Below are positions 46,453 to 57,745 of a DNA stretch of 64,000 nucleotides, in pieces. The stretch is from positions 81,069,613 to 81,133,612 of the forward strand of contig JAMXBB010000004.1 in assembly GCA_024138015.1 (NCBI GenBank). The letters run 5' to 3'. A program made the translations under genes and the position numbers. The notes under the pieces are model-generated. The model was not told the DNA's origin. It did not search any database and saw nothing but the letters and a program-made list of their open reading frames with translations. How positions within the stretch are numbered: the stretch's first letter is position 1; the number at the start of each line of letters is the position of its first letter. The DNA comes from Lumnitzera littorea (Eukaryota; Streptophyta; Magnoliopsida; Myrtales; Combretaceae).

Positions 46453-47200
46453 CATCAAAGGAAGTTTGCAAATGTTTGCAATGGCTAGGCAAGTTAGGGT
46501 TATACATGAGAATATCATCAAAATAGACAACAATAAACTTAACTATTTGGTTTCTCAACATGTGGTTCATCAATCTCATGAACATGCTCAATGCATTGGA
46601 TAAGTCAAAGAGCATCACCATCTACTTGTAGAGTCCATGTTGTGTCTTAAATACAAGCTTCCACTCTTCCCTTAGTCTCATGCATAGCTTTTCAAATCAA
46701 TCTTAGAAAATAACCCTACAACATAGAGCCCATTTAACATGTCATCAAGCTTCGATATCGAATATAATACTTAATGTTAATCTTATTGATAGTTTAGCTA
46801 TATATGCATATGCTTTGTGAACTATCCTTCTTAGGTATGAACAAAGCTAGTATAACACATAGGCTCGATCTCTCTCTTGCAAAGCTATACTCAAAGAGTT
46901 TGTTGATTGGCCTTTGGAGCTTAACTGCTTATTCATGCTTTCTTGTTTAATAAGGCAACTTTGGCTTATAAATCATTGCAATTCTTGATACCTCAAGTTG
47001 GCAACAACTCGTTAGGTTACTTGTCAAGAATAAGTCCTTATACTCATTAATTAGCTCTTAGACTTCAACAAGTAGTTAGACTTAGTCTCTAAGCTCCAAC
47101 AGTCTTTAAATCAATAAGAATGTTGGTGTATCCAACCTTAATGACTCTTCAACTTCATCTAGGGTTATGATCAAACTTTTGTACTAAGCTCGACTCAACT
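46453..47200 (-). pseudogene. Chromovirus RT, N-terminal part
   Basis: Minus-strand translation reads LINEYKDLF (about 47,060), then VKLQRPINKLFEYSFARERS, FIPKKDSSQSICIY, INKINIKYYIRYRSL, and in a clean frame (46,621-46,453) LFDLSNALSMFMRLMNHMLR, VKFIVVYFDDILMYN and SFDVL. These are RT motifs up to and past the YFDD catalytic box. The coding sequence stops at the Ogre LTR and resumes at 31,777 in the same direction. Confidence 0.88.
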
Positions 47201-47499
47201 GCATTTGTTTATCTTTAACCTGAATGGGGGTTATTGGATAAAGAACGATCTTCTTGCCTTGCTTCTCAAAGGCATTTGTATTCATATATTCGTATTGTAG
47301 ACTTGCCTCTCAAATAGCTAAGGTCAACCTTGTGATATGTGTGATGCGCACATAGGTAGAACATTACAAATGATGTCATCCTAGTATCAGTCACCAATAA
47401 AGACTCATACTTAAACTTATTGAGTTATGTGTAGGGTTCCCTTCTCATGTAACCAATGAAGTTTGTAGGGCCTGGGGTGTGTAATGTTTGGAAACTTCA

Positions 47500-47850
47500 A
47501 CTTTTGCAATATAAATGCAGTAACAACTTAGTCTTACTTCCTCCATCGATGATATATAGTACATATAACTAACCTTGTACCCTACAATCTATATGAAATA
47601 AATTCTTCCTTAATTCATCTTTAACTAATGGTGTTCCACTCATAGCTCTCTTCAATATCATATTCGAAAATTCCCCTTGCTCGATAAATATAACCACTTC
47701 TTCTTCTCCTTCAGGTGTTACCTCAACATGCTTCACCTCTTCCTTCTTCTCTTTTACATGATCTTCATATGTACTCTCAACTTTAAAGGTTAGTCCCTCC
47801 CCTTTGGTTACCATGGCATATTGGTTTAGACATTGCATAAGCATATTGTT
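47500..47850 (-). pseudogene. Chromovirus protease region
   Basis: The 91-codon frame (47,844-47,569) has acidic linker sequence (EDHVKEKKEEVKHVEVTPEG) and ELRKNLFHIDCRVQG, the usual lead-in to the protease in plant gypsy elements. A frame change then gives IIDGGSKT (about 47,555-47,530), where the active-site triad is DGG. Confidence 0.75.
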
Positions 47851-48780
47851 GAAACGCTAGCATTCGAAGCACTTAATCTCACTAGTCTCTCGACTTAAGG
47901 ACTAACCGTTCTCAATCCTTCTCCAACTTTTAGACAATATCACCTTTAACATTCTTTCCTCTTGGATCATTGCTTCTTCCCTCTTGCTTGATTCAACTCT
48001 TACCTACCTCTTGATATCTATTGGAATAGGTCAGCTAAGTTAAGTTTAGCTTAAAGGAGATCGATAAAGACTCTAGAGCCTACACCATTTTATTCTTCAT
48101 GCAACATGAATAGCATTATCTGGAGTATCGATCTTCTAAACTTCCAGAATAGTTCCAAATTCATACTTCAATTGTCTAATAAATCTAAAAACAATTCAAG
48201 CCTCAAGCTCTTTTGTTTTACACCTGATCACGAGAATTTGGAACTCCTTAGCATAGTCATCAATAGATTTACCTCCCTGCCTCAAATTTTAGAGCTTCCT
48301 GACTGCATCTTGTAGGTAATAATTGGGCATGAACCTTTGTCGCATAACTCTTTTCATTTCATTCTAAGTTTAGATATCCCATTCTCCTTCCCTTCTTTTG
48401 GTGGCTTGTAAATTTTTCCACCATAATGCGATGTACCCTGCAAGCTCTAAGGCAACAAATCTTACTTATTATTCTCTCCATAATCATAGCACTTTAATAA
48501 CTTTTACCTTGTCTTTCTTGTTAAGATACTTATCGATGTCACCACTTTCTTAATAGGTTGGAATTTACAACTTCACATTCTCTAGCCTACTAAGAGCTTG
48601 AAACTCTCTAACTCCATTATCATTAATCTCTTCATCAACTTCTTCCAAGTCAACCCTCCTCTATTCTCTTCCTCTATGTCTTACATCATTAGCTCACTCA
48701 TTCTAAGCTTGGTTCACTCACTCTTTGCCCAGTAGAACTCATTCATGCATTGGGATAGCATTGAGGGGTCGATTTTATAC
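47851..48780 (-). pseudogene. Chromovirus gag
   Basis: Minus-strand translation around 48,360-48,060 gives KRVMRQRFMPNYYLQDAV, then GGKSIDDYAKEFQILVIRC and VFRFIRQLKYEFGTILEV, the retrotransposon gag core ('R.R..P..Y...L...L..G..SV.EY...F..L'). Stops are frequent. I cannot delimit the CCHC knuckle, which would fall near 47,870-47,950. Confidence 0.75.
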
Positions 48781-49248
48781 TAACATCTATAAAATGATAG
48801 CACGATTAGTGAAAAACGATGGTAAAGTCACTAATTTACTCGTTAGTAATTCTTAGCTTTTGGTTGCCCTGCCTTCCATGGCTAGGAGCAATCACTCTCA
48901 ACATCTCCAACTCCATCTTACATGCTTGGATTCAACATTTTCCCATATACTAGCTTTGGAAGCACTTCACAATAGCAACCCAATGATAAAGGCACTTCTC
49001 AAACACTCCGCTAACAGCAAGTAACCACAATTGCAATTATACTCCCTTTGGACAATCTTACTACTTGACCTAATAGCTTAATACCACAAACACATACATA
49101 TCAACACCAACTCAACCAACGATAACCTAGAATTACAAACTAACTACTACTACTTACTTGAACTTAATATAAGCAACACAGCAATAGTAAGAACACAATA
49201 ACAACAATTGCTAACCTATCCATCTCAGACCTTTGCTCTAACAATAAA
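48781..49248 (-). other. Chromovirus 5' leader and primer-binding site remnant
   Basis: Directly inside the 5' LTR the minus strand reads 'attgttagagcaaaggtctg', a decayed form of TGGTATCAGAGC, the primer-binding site complementary to initiator tRNA-Met used by many plant retrotransposons. The gag N-terminal part probably starts within this stretch but no clean start codon context is readable. Confidence 0.55.
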
Positions 49249-50101
49249 ATGTTTATACTTCTCGAGATCTACACATACAAGGGTACCACTTGAACACAAA
49301 TTATAAGTGTATTTGACTAAGCTATAATCGAAATATTTATGGGTTTTAAGAGGGTTTAAGCAAACTCAAGAGCTGCTTAAGTGGATATTACCCATCAAAT
49401 GAACCTTTACAAACCTAAATTTTACTTGATATTATGCACAAGTAAAATATAAGGTCATACACCACAATCTTTGCTCAAGGAATTGATAAGAGTAATTAAA
49501 CTTGAGAGAAATTCTTATAAGAAAAAAAGTATGGATGAGAATATTCATTAATTATGTATTTAGTCAAATATAAAGAGGGGTATTTGTAGTACCTCTCTTA
49601 GGATTTCGCATTAGATAACTACAAAGACTAGATAGGGTAAACATTAAAAGAGGAAAATTATACATCATGAAAATGTTCTAAAAGGACATAATAGAGGAAA
49701 GACAAAAAGAATATCCTTTGCAGTCGTACACAGCAAATACTATTAAAAAACGCTTGTTAAACACTGTTTGGAAGCCTTTCTAGCACTAAAAGCAAAACCG
49801 TATAAAATGTGGGCATATTAAGGTTCTTCAAAAGAGGTTGAATGTTACATGGCTAGCTTAAAGCTAAGTTGGTGGCATGTTTGGTATACAAGATGAGCTG
49901 TTGAGGTCGGATAATAGGTTGGTTGGTTACACTCAAGAAATGGTGTAAGGTTTGTAAAAGCTTGGAGGTTGGTACAACTTGATTGCTCATAGGATGCTGG
50001 CCTCTTCATAGGTAGGCTATTGGGACAAAGTTTGACGCATGAGATTAAGTTAACCATGAGCTCAGGATCAAGTGGTTGGGTCAAGAAATGGAATCCTATC
50101 A
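49249..50101 (-). repeat. Chromovirus 5' LTR (about 853 bp)
   Basis: Plus-strand ends are TGTTTATAC and ...CCTATCA. The left edge is set by the primer-binding-site remnant, the right edge by where similarity with the 3' LTR stops. The first 580 bases recur at 8,237-8,800 and the last 260 at 27,221-27,475. A minus-strand TATA-like 'gtactacaaata' lies near 49,590. An 85-codon frame is chance. Confidence 0.7.
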
Positions 50102-51329
50102 TATGGACTTTGATGAGATCAACTGAGTTCTAAGGAGCTCAGTCTAAGCTCTAAGGGCTTGGCCTATGTTATTAGAGGTTGGCTTAGGCTTGGAGGTCTA
50201 CATCCAAAATAACCTATCAACTGTATCTAAAGTTTAAAAGTGTCAATTTATTACTTATAAACTTTTTGAGATCATTTATAATAGCAAGATTAGGTTGTTA
50301 ATTGTAAAAATGGGCAAAGTTCAGGTAGTTAATTGTAAACATGACCAAATTTTGAGTTCTATTACCAAATAGACACCTTTAAGCTTAAAGTAGTTAAATA
50401 AGGAAATTTTTAAAGTTTAAGTATTAAATATGATATTTACTAAAAAAAAAAAAGAAACTTTTATATCTTTCTATGTAATTGTTTTTTTTTTTTTTTATGA
50501 AGGGTATTATCATCCTTGGAAAGTTGAAAAGTTTATTATTTTGGCTTAGATGGTGCCATAGTTATATCATATAATTATATATATAATAATGATGTAATAT
50601 AACATGATATTTTAATATGATTATCACATTATAAATTGAGTTGTTTTTACAAAATAAATGCCAATAATTTGTATAACATTTATCTATACTTATTATCTTA
50701 TATGATAATTTAATATAATAATATTATTTATATTTGTTGATCCAAATGGCAATATTTAATTATAAGATAATATTATTTTTTGTTATATTACCGATATTCA
50801 CTTATATAATATTATAATATTTCATTGGATATTACTTACATGATATCATAATTTTAATATAAAATAATGTATATTTATTGCATGAAGATGGTGGATCTTA
50901 TGTGGATGGTGGTAGTAATAGGTTTAGTGGTAGCGGTAGCGATAGCGATGAACATGGTGTTAGTATTAGTTTAAAATGGTGTATGGTTTGCTTTTCCATA
51001 GAAGATAGTAGAAAAAGCCTCTATAAAGGCAAATAATAGTTATCCATGAAAGTATGTTTATAAATCTAGATTCAATGTTCTTAGTATAAGAATTCATTAC
51101 AGAATGGTTAGCACATGTTTAAAATATATGTAAACATAGTCATAACTATTTCATAAAGAATAATGGGAAAATGAGATAGTGATTCCTCCTAAGGTGAACA
51201 TCACATATATATGAATTAGAGGATTACACTCAACCATTGAAAACTTTGAAGACATTAATAAATAATTCAATTTATAAAAGAATAAACATTGCATTTTTCT
51301 TAACATTTCATGAATCAATTTGAGCATTT
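50102..51329. other. AT-rich DNA between chromovirus and LINE
   Basis: No supported gene. The stretch 50,540-50,880 is extremely AT-rich with many 'ataatat' words, and 50,895-50,955 has a short 'ggtggt/agcggtagcgatagcg' run. Nothing recognisable otherwise. Confidence 0.4.
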
Positions 51330-51345
51330 AACCATAAGTGCCCAT
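51330..51345. repeat. LINE target-site duplication, left
   Basis: aaccataagtgcccat matches aaccataagcatccat at 53,471-53,486 in 13 of 16 bases; all three differences are transitions. Confidence 0.6.
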
Positions 51346-53470
51346 CGTGTATTTTCTCTATTTCATGTAACCTCCTTATAAATGGAAAAAGAGTCAAAAG
51401 GATTAACTCTTCTAGAGGAATTACACAGGGGACCCTCTCACTCCTTATTTTCTATTATTTGTAGCAGACACGCTTTGCATGATGCTAAATAAGTCTAAAC
51501 AAAAAGAATTCATTAGGAGTATAAAAATCAAAAGTAATAATCTAAAATTGACCTACCTTTTCTATGTAGATGATTCCCTTTTATTTTTGGAAGCTGACAA
51601 TGTAGTGCTTGAAAATTTGAAATTTATTTTGAACTCACATTGTCAAGCCTTTAGACAATTGATAAGCTTTTAAAAGTTCTATGCATCTTTTAGCAAGAAT
51701 TATCGTTTGGAGCTTAAACAAAAATGCTATGCAATCTTGTGAATTAGTTCAAAAAATCAACTAAGAAGGTACCTAGAACAACTTACTAGATGGGGAAAGT
51801 AAAACAAAGGAGAATCACTTAGTTATGTTGAAGAAAGAATTATGACTAAATTGAAGGGCTGGAGTAATTCCCTTTTCTCTCCAAGGGAGCAAGAGATTCT
51901 CATAAAATCAATAGGTTGTACCATCCCCAATTATGCCATGAATGTATTTAAATTTCCAAAAACCTAGTATCAAGAAATTATAGCATTAATACTTAGGTTT
52001 TGGTAGAGTAGGGATCATTCAAAGAGGAAAATCCACTAGAAGTCATGGTAATCTTTGGCATATCCAAAGGATGATGGAGGCATAGGTTTCAAAGATTTGG
52101 AAATGTTTAATAATGCTACGTTGGCAAAAATGGCATGGACAATTCTTCAAAAACTGGATGCTTAGTAGGTGAAAGTGTTGAAAAGTATATATTATCCAAC
52201 TTCAAATTTCATTGAGTTAAAAGTTGAAGGTAGAGTTTTCTTGGTATTGGCAAAGCATATAAGCTAGAAAGAGTGTGATGTTAGATAATAGCTATTGGCA
52301 AATTAAGGAGATAAGGTGGAGGAACTTATTGATGCTAAAAACAAAATTTGGAGGGTTGAAAGAATTGAACAAGTTATATCATAAGGGGACATTTCAACAA
52401 TAAAAGCAATTCATTTTTCTTCTCCACTAAAGGAAGATAAATTAATATGGCCTTATGAAAGAAATGGAAGATATTTGGTTAGATCGAGCTATTATAGGCA
52501 ATGGTAAAATGTAAGACAAAATCCTAATCTTATGACTAATATTGCTTCACACAATAGACGAAAGATCTCTAGAGTTATATGGACTATTACAGTTATCCCA
52601 AAAATTAAGCATCACATCTAGCGATGTAGTAACAATGCCTTGCCAGCTTTTGAAAATCCTTTCAAAAGAAATTGTTCTCCTAATCCTAACTACAATTTTT
52701 GTAGAGATACAAAGTCTATAGTACATAGATGTTTTGGTTATAACTAGACATAGCTATTTGGTTTCACCTTCTAAGAATCTTGTGTGACTTGCCAGCTTTT
52801 GAAAATCTTTTCAAAAGAAATTGTTCTCTTAATCCTAACTACAATTTTTGTAGAGATATAAAGTCTATAATACATCCATTGTTTGGCTATAATTGGACTT
52901 GGTGTGTTTGGTTTCACCTTTTAGAAACTCCATGTGAATAGATAAGATTGTAGAATTTTAATGAGTGGCTACTATATTTTCTAGAGGCTATCCAACAATT
53001 GAATAGAGATTGGAAAGATACTTTGCAACATGTTTCTTTATAATATTGAATAGTTGGAAATTTAGATGTGAAGGAGTCTTTGAGCATAAAAGGCCTTTAC
53101 CTTATATTAGCACAATCTAGAGGATGGAATAACATTCTTATTGAAACAAACCATTTGCTAGTATTCAATAGTTTGATTCAAATGGAAAAAGACTCCTAGA
53201 AGAATAAGTCACTTATTAAAGATACTCTCTTCTTGTAACAAAAATTTTTCTAGTTGTTCTTTTAGTTATATTTATAGAAGGGTTGAAGCATGTATGAATT
53301 GGATCACATCCCAAGTCAAAAAGGGCATGTGTAGTGATTTATGGGATATCTCAATCCCCTTTAAAAGAGCTGCTTTTCTTTGATTGTGGCTCCAATCACT
53401 AAACTTGTAAATGATTTTGCTAATTGTTCATTTATGAATTACATTTCCTTTAGCAAAAAAAGAAAGAAAA
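51346..53470 (+). pseudogene. 5'-truncated L1-type LINE, ORF2 remnant
   Basis: The truncation falls inside RT. Early translation gives CIFSISCNLLINGKRVKR then SSRGITQG and, after a frame change, DPLTPYFLLFVADTL. A 64-codon frame (51,479-51,673) has LKLTYLFYVDDSLLF, the catalytic box in the FYVDD form. Downstream come KLKGWSNSLFSPREQEILIK, IPNYAMNVFKFPKT, DDGGIGFKDLEMFNNATLAK and the zf-RVT region (VIWTITVIPKIKHHI). Last is an RNase H tail (KGLYLILAQSRGWNNILIET near 53,090-53,150). It ends in an A-rich tail (53,453-53,470). The endonuclease and the first half of RT are absent. Stops and shifts throughout. Confidence 0.88.
52639..52937 (+). repeat. 149-bp tandem duplication in the LINE zf-RVT region
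   Basis: Copies at 52,639-52,787 and 52,788-52,937 both start 'cttgccagcttttgaaaatc' and share 'aattgttct.ctaatcct' and 'tttggtttcacctt'. The zf-RVT coding stretch (NPFKRNCSPNPNYNFCRDTK) therefore appears twice in a row. The copies differ at about a dozen sites. Confidence 0.92.
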
Positions 53471-53486
53471 AACCATAAGCATCCAT
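53471..53486. repeat. LINE target-site duplication, right
   Basis: Follows the A-rich tail directly; see 51,330-51,345. Confidence 0.6.
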
Positions 53487-53829
53487 TACTCAAAGTTCCT
53501 TTAGCAAATGGCAAATAGTTATATGAAGCTATAAGTGTCCGATACAATATAGATACACTCTACTTATATAGTTAAAGTCGTATAAGATCTATAACAAATC
53601 AATCATTAATTAATCAAACTATGAGCCTTTCTTACAAGTCGTAACTATGTTTCCAAGGCGAAACAAGCACAACAATGATTGGCCAGCATATTACTATTAC
53701 ACCATATCTTTAACATACCTACATCATTATTACTTTTTCAAAGGTAAAGTGCAAATGTTAGTTGTTGAGGTGTGTTGTATTCCATATCCATTGACATTCA
53801 AAGCTCCCTATTATATCACGTTTGAAATG

Positions 53830-54225
53830 TGAGAATGGATCAGAATGAAATGACGATTTCGTTTTTTATTTTCTTTCCCCATGTTTAAAAGTACATTTAG
53901 AAAGTGGAATCATAATTCTATAAAATCGGTGACTTTAGCTTTAAGGAGGAATTTGATTCTACCTTTAAAAAAGTGGAATGACATTCCATTTCCCCTTCAT
54001 TAATTAAAATTACTTATTCAATTTGCAAACAAATTGTGTTATTTAATAATTAAGAGCATTTTTTACAAATAATATTATTTGCGCATTTAGTGTCATTTAA
54101 TTGATTCCACTCCATGTGAATTTCTAAATATAGGATAAGATTTCTTATTCTGACTTTCATTCTATTATATTCTATTCTAATCCATTCTATTACAAATCAT
54201 TCATTCATATCAAACCTAACATTAT
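53830..54225. mobile_element. MITE-like element
   Basis: The left side reads 'gagaatggatcagaatgaaa'. The right side, reverse-complemented, reads 'gtttgatatgaatgaatgat' and then 'agaatggattagaatagaat'. The ends are thus inverted and made of 'gaatg' words. A sequence with a similar right end lies at 62,130-62,478. No coding capacity. Target-site duplication not resolved. Confidence 0.4.
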
Positions 54226-54299
54226 AGTTCATGCAGCAAAGTCAAGATATACACTTTTAACAGCTAGTTACAGCATGCAATGTTATCCTTACTCAAAAA

Positions 54300-54383
54300 G
54301 AAAGATTTTATTAGACAAGACGAGAATTAAACTAGTTCGTTTCACCGGGAGATAGACTAATATTTATGCCACTGAAATATAGA
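54300..54383 (-). mobile_element. tRNA-derived SINE-like fragment
   Basis: The minus strand has an A-box-like 'ttcagtggcataaata' (54,361-54,376 on plus) and a B-box-like 'ctagtttaattctc' (54,322-54,335) at tRNA-like spacing, followed by a T/A-rich end. The layout matches plant SINE heads ('.TCAGTGG.A...'). Degenerate. Confidence 0.5.
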
Positions 54384-54609
54384 GAATCTTACTATATTAA
54401 ATAGGAAAATTTTCATACTTTATAACATTGTTTATGCACTTTACAAATGTTAAGTGCATGAAGATATAAAAAGTTGTTATTGTATTTTAATAAGTAAACC
54501 TATTATATCTATTGATATTTTCACATATAAATAGAAGATGTTGAACAAGATTCATTTAGATTTAGCTAAGAAAATTATGCGAAAGGGGAAAGGATAGGTT
54601 CAAATAAGG

Positions 54610-55135
54610 AATCAATATTTTAAAAAGTTTAAAAATAGGATTAACATTTTACATAGTAATTCAAATGAAGATTATGTTAACTCACCATTACAATACGATT
54701 AACTTAATCTAACATGACTATTAAGTATGTAAGGTGGTGCTTAGATGGCACCTGCATGGGGGTTACATGGCATTTTAATTGCAAATAAAGAAATATTAAA
54801 ATATAAAATTATAGAAAATAGAAAAATATGTTTAACGGATTAAAAACTCAAATAAACCAAAAAAATGTAAAAAACTTTAATAATTTGATTACATATAGTA
54901 TAAATAAATAATATAATTAATTAAAAATTTTAAAAATAAGAAAAAAGAAAAAATTACAAAAAACTAAAAAAGCTAAAAGTGGTTGGCGACCATCTAAGGG
55001 GAGTTACGGGACCCTATTAAGAAGGCGGGATAGTCAATTAGTTAGATTGGCCCTAAACTGCTTATTAGATAGCGACCTACTCAAAATAATAAATCTTTCG
55101 ACCCACTATGTGGTGTAGGTGGTTGTGCTCCACTA
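54610..55135. repeat. Inverted repeat, left arm
   Basis: Reverse-complementary by eye to 57,309-57,745: shared 'ggcattttaattgcaaataa' against 'ggtattttaattgcaaataa', 'aataatataattaattaaaa', and 'ggccctaaactgcttattag' against 'gggccataaattgcttgatg'. No open frame. Confidence 0.7.
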
Positions 55136-55483
55136 TTTAAAAGGAAAAAAGTAAGATCATGGAAAGCCGAATGGGTGGCATGACCTAATTGTAACTTGAT
55201 TAGTTTTCCTTCATATTTTCTTTTTTTTTTTCAATAAAAAAAGTAATAGATAGCCACCTACTAGCAACCAAGCACCCCTTAAAAATAGGGGCTTCCTTCC
55301 CTTTCTATATTAGTATTAGTATTGCCAGAGAAAATTTGATAGATTTGCAAAGTTGTGAATTTGAATATACGTCCAAATAATAGATACATTTTCTTTTAGC
55401 TATTATATTATTAAAACTGTTCAGATTGAATCTAATCCATTCTGAACAAATATTCATAACAATAAATGCAAGGCCTCGCTAGC

Positions 55484-55505
55484 TATATATATATATATAT
55501 ATATA
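55484..55505. repeat. (TA)n microsatellite
   Basis: About eleven uninterrupted TA units. Confidence 0.9.
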
Positions 55506-55879
55506 GATAAAAATATCAACCACTAACTAATACATCAAACTCCATATTAATAAGGCGGTCTCTAGAAGTCAACTCCACATGCAAACAATTAAATTTCCTC
55601 ATATACAAAAATACAAATAAAACTTAACTACCATGAAAACAGGAGTGATTTAGCTCCTAAAGCTAGCTAGCTAGCGTTGGTGTCGATTCCGATTCCAATA
55701 TACAGCCCTCATTATTTATATGTGCATGTGGCATTAACACATATTTAAGATTAATCTAATACTGGTTTAACTATTTTAACAACACCCTCATAGAAATGAG
55801 AAGACCAATAGTCTATCCATAATTTTCTTTTTCCAATCTAATGGCATATTTAGTTTTTTTTTTTTTCAGTCATATTTCT

Positions 55880-55965
55880 TCTTCTTTTTTAACTAAGTTA
55901 CAACTTTTGGAGAAGGGAGATTTGATCTAGATGTGAGATTGGTGATGATGCCACTAGAATACAAC
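55880..55965 (-). mobile_element. tRNA-derived SINE-like fragment
   Basis: The minus strand reads 'ttctagtggcatcatcacc' (A-box region) and 'tctagatcaaatctccc' (B-box region), then 'ttctccaaaagttgtaactt' and an A-rich end 'agttaaaaaagaagaag'. This order and the 'ttgtaactta' end resemble Au-type plant SINEs. Confidence 0.55.
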
Positions 55966-56689
55966 AATTTTAGTTTTTCAGTTGTATTTCTCTCAGCATT
56001 GATTTATAACAAAATCAGTAAAAATAAGTGAATAACAAGCTCCGGGGTTATTGATATTACGTCTTTATGAAATGTCTGAACAACAGTCATAATAGGTACG
56101 TAACTATAGTTTTAGGGAATACTACATTAAGCATCACCATCAATTTCTTTTCGACATAGCCAATGCGATTATTCTTTTGACATGAAGTGTTGTGGACCCT
56201 GTGCATGAACTGTTTTGCTTTGGCACCAGTAAACGTATCCCCGTTATAGGTTGCCATCAAACTGGTGATGGGCGTATGAAGAATTTAAGTTGAAATAATA
56301 GCGAGTTGAAATAGAATCAATTCATTTTTCTTTAAAAGAAAGTGAATATTATAGGGTTGCTTGGTTGAATATAAGTGATTTTGAAAATTCATGGTTGAAT
56401 CTAAGTTATTGAAGTACTCCAAAAATTTTTAAGTCATAAATAAAAATAGAAATTGAATGTAAAATAATATGCTAGAAAATTAAAGTAAAAGAATGTGAAG
56501 TTAGACTCTATTAATTTCACTTTTGAAATAGAAAACCCAACTCTATGACTAGAAAGTAATTCCTTCCTTATGTATGTATGAATAGATCCATACAAGGGTT
56601 AATTTTGAATTGTGAACCAACCCAACTTAAAAATGGGCAAGTCTAAACTGCCCTCAAACCGTCGGGCCATAAAAGCCTAAGTAGTTTAA

Positions 56690-57260
56690 CGAATCGGTGT
56701 AAACTCCGTAAATTTAGCGTTTTAGGTAACGAATCAATTTAAATATTATAGACAATTACCTTAACTCAACGAAGTCCATAAATTTAAAACTAATTAAAGT
56801 TTTAAATTCGAACCTAATACGAAAGGTAAAAATCTTAAAATTTTACTTGAAACTTAAATCGCGTATAAAAATCTTAAATCTGATGTACACACAATTACTC
56901 AAAATCGAATCTAAATTTGATTAAAACCCTAAAACTATAACTTTAAACTTATAAAGTGAATAAAAATCACTTAATAGTGATATAATCGTCGTAGATCACA
57001 ATTATTGACTAAATCGAGTAAAACTTTTAATGAAAACGTTAAAATAACTCATAAAAATTATAATTGTAATGGGTACCAATTAAATCGATAAATTTTCATA
57101 AAACTCCAAAATTAATTTATAAATGTTATTTTTATTACTTTTACATTTGGAAAAATTACATATAATTATTTTTCTTTTTTTTTTCTTCCCTTTTTCTTTC
57201 TTTTTCCTTCCTTTTTCTTTCTTCCCAATTTTTCTCTCTCCTCCACATGAATTTCTAGCA
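56690..57260 (+). repeat. Second copy of the 20.45-kb dispersed repeat
   Basis: Resembles 20,450-21,440 with the same orientation and the same pyrimidine-rich section (57,170-57,245). It is shorter because it lacks most of the part at 20,830-21,280. It ends abruptly at the ambiguous base 57,285. Confidence 0.45.
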
Positions 57261-57284
57261 CAACAACAACAGCAGCCCATATGA

Positions 57285-57285
57285 N
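57285..57285. other. Ambiguous base (N)
   Basis: The only undetermined base in the window, within 'cccatatgantaactaatg'. It falls where the pyrimidine-rich repeat ends and the right inverted-repeat arm region begins, so it may mark an assembly join. Confidence 0.95.
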
Positions 57286-57308
57286 TAACTAATGCATCAA
57301 ACTCCATA

Positions 57309-57745
57309 TGAGTGGTTGCACCGTAGATCAGTAGGTTATAAGACCCACTTTTTAAAGTGAGTTGTGACCCATCAAGCAATTTATGGCCCTATGAGGTGGT
57401 TAAATGCATTTTTTTCTCTTTTTTCTTTTTCCTTTTCTAAATTTTTTAATTAATTATATTATTTATGTATATTATATGTAATTATATTATTATGTTTTTT
57501 AATTTTTTAACATATTTTTTAGAATTTTTCAAATATTTTTTTTTCATAATTTATTTTTTTAATTTTTTTTATTTGCAATTAAAATACCGTATAAGCGCCA
57601 TGCACTTACCATGTAAGTGCCACCTAATATTTAATGACCATGTCAAGTTAAGTTAATTATGTTATAACAGCAGGTTAATGGAATCCCTCATTTGAGTTAC
57701 TATGTGAAATTTTGATCTCTATTTTAACTTTTTGAAATATTGATT
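57309..57745. repeat. Inverted repeat, right arm
   Basis: Reverse complement of the left arm at 54,610-55,135. The two arms enclose 2.2 kb of unrelated repeat DNA. Just outside the arm a 60-codon minus-strand frame (57,857-57,675) has no recognised domain. Confidence 0.7.

Larger units (their letters stand above)
27221..50101 (-). mobile_element. Chromovirus-type Ty3-gypsy element, twice interrupted
   Basis: LTR, gag, protease, RT, RNase H, HHCC and integrase parts of one minus-strand element are spread over 22.9 kb. Removing the Ogre element with one target-site copy (14,670 bases) and the unidentified 2.4-kb block leaves about 5.8 kb, a normal size for a plant chromovirus of the CRM/Reina type. 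All coding parts are pseudogenes. The 3' LTR is truncated, so its own target-site duplication cannot be checked. No chromodomain could be read at the integrase end. Confidence 0.8.

Noticed and set aside
57080..57379. 99-codon minus-strand frame with an internal X
   Set aside because: It runs across the ambiguous base and through a low-complexity pyrimidine tract; frame continuity depends on an unknown base.
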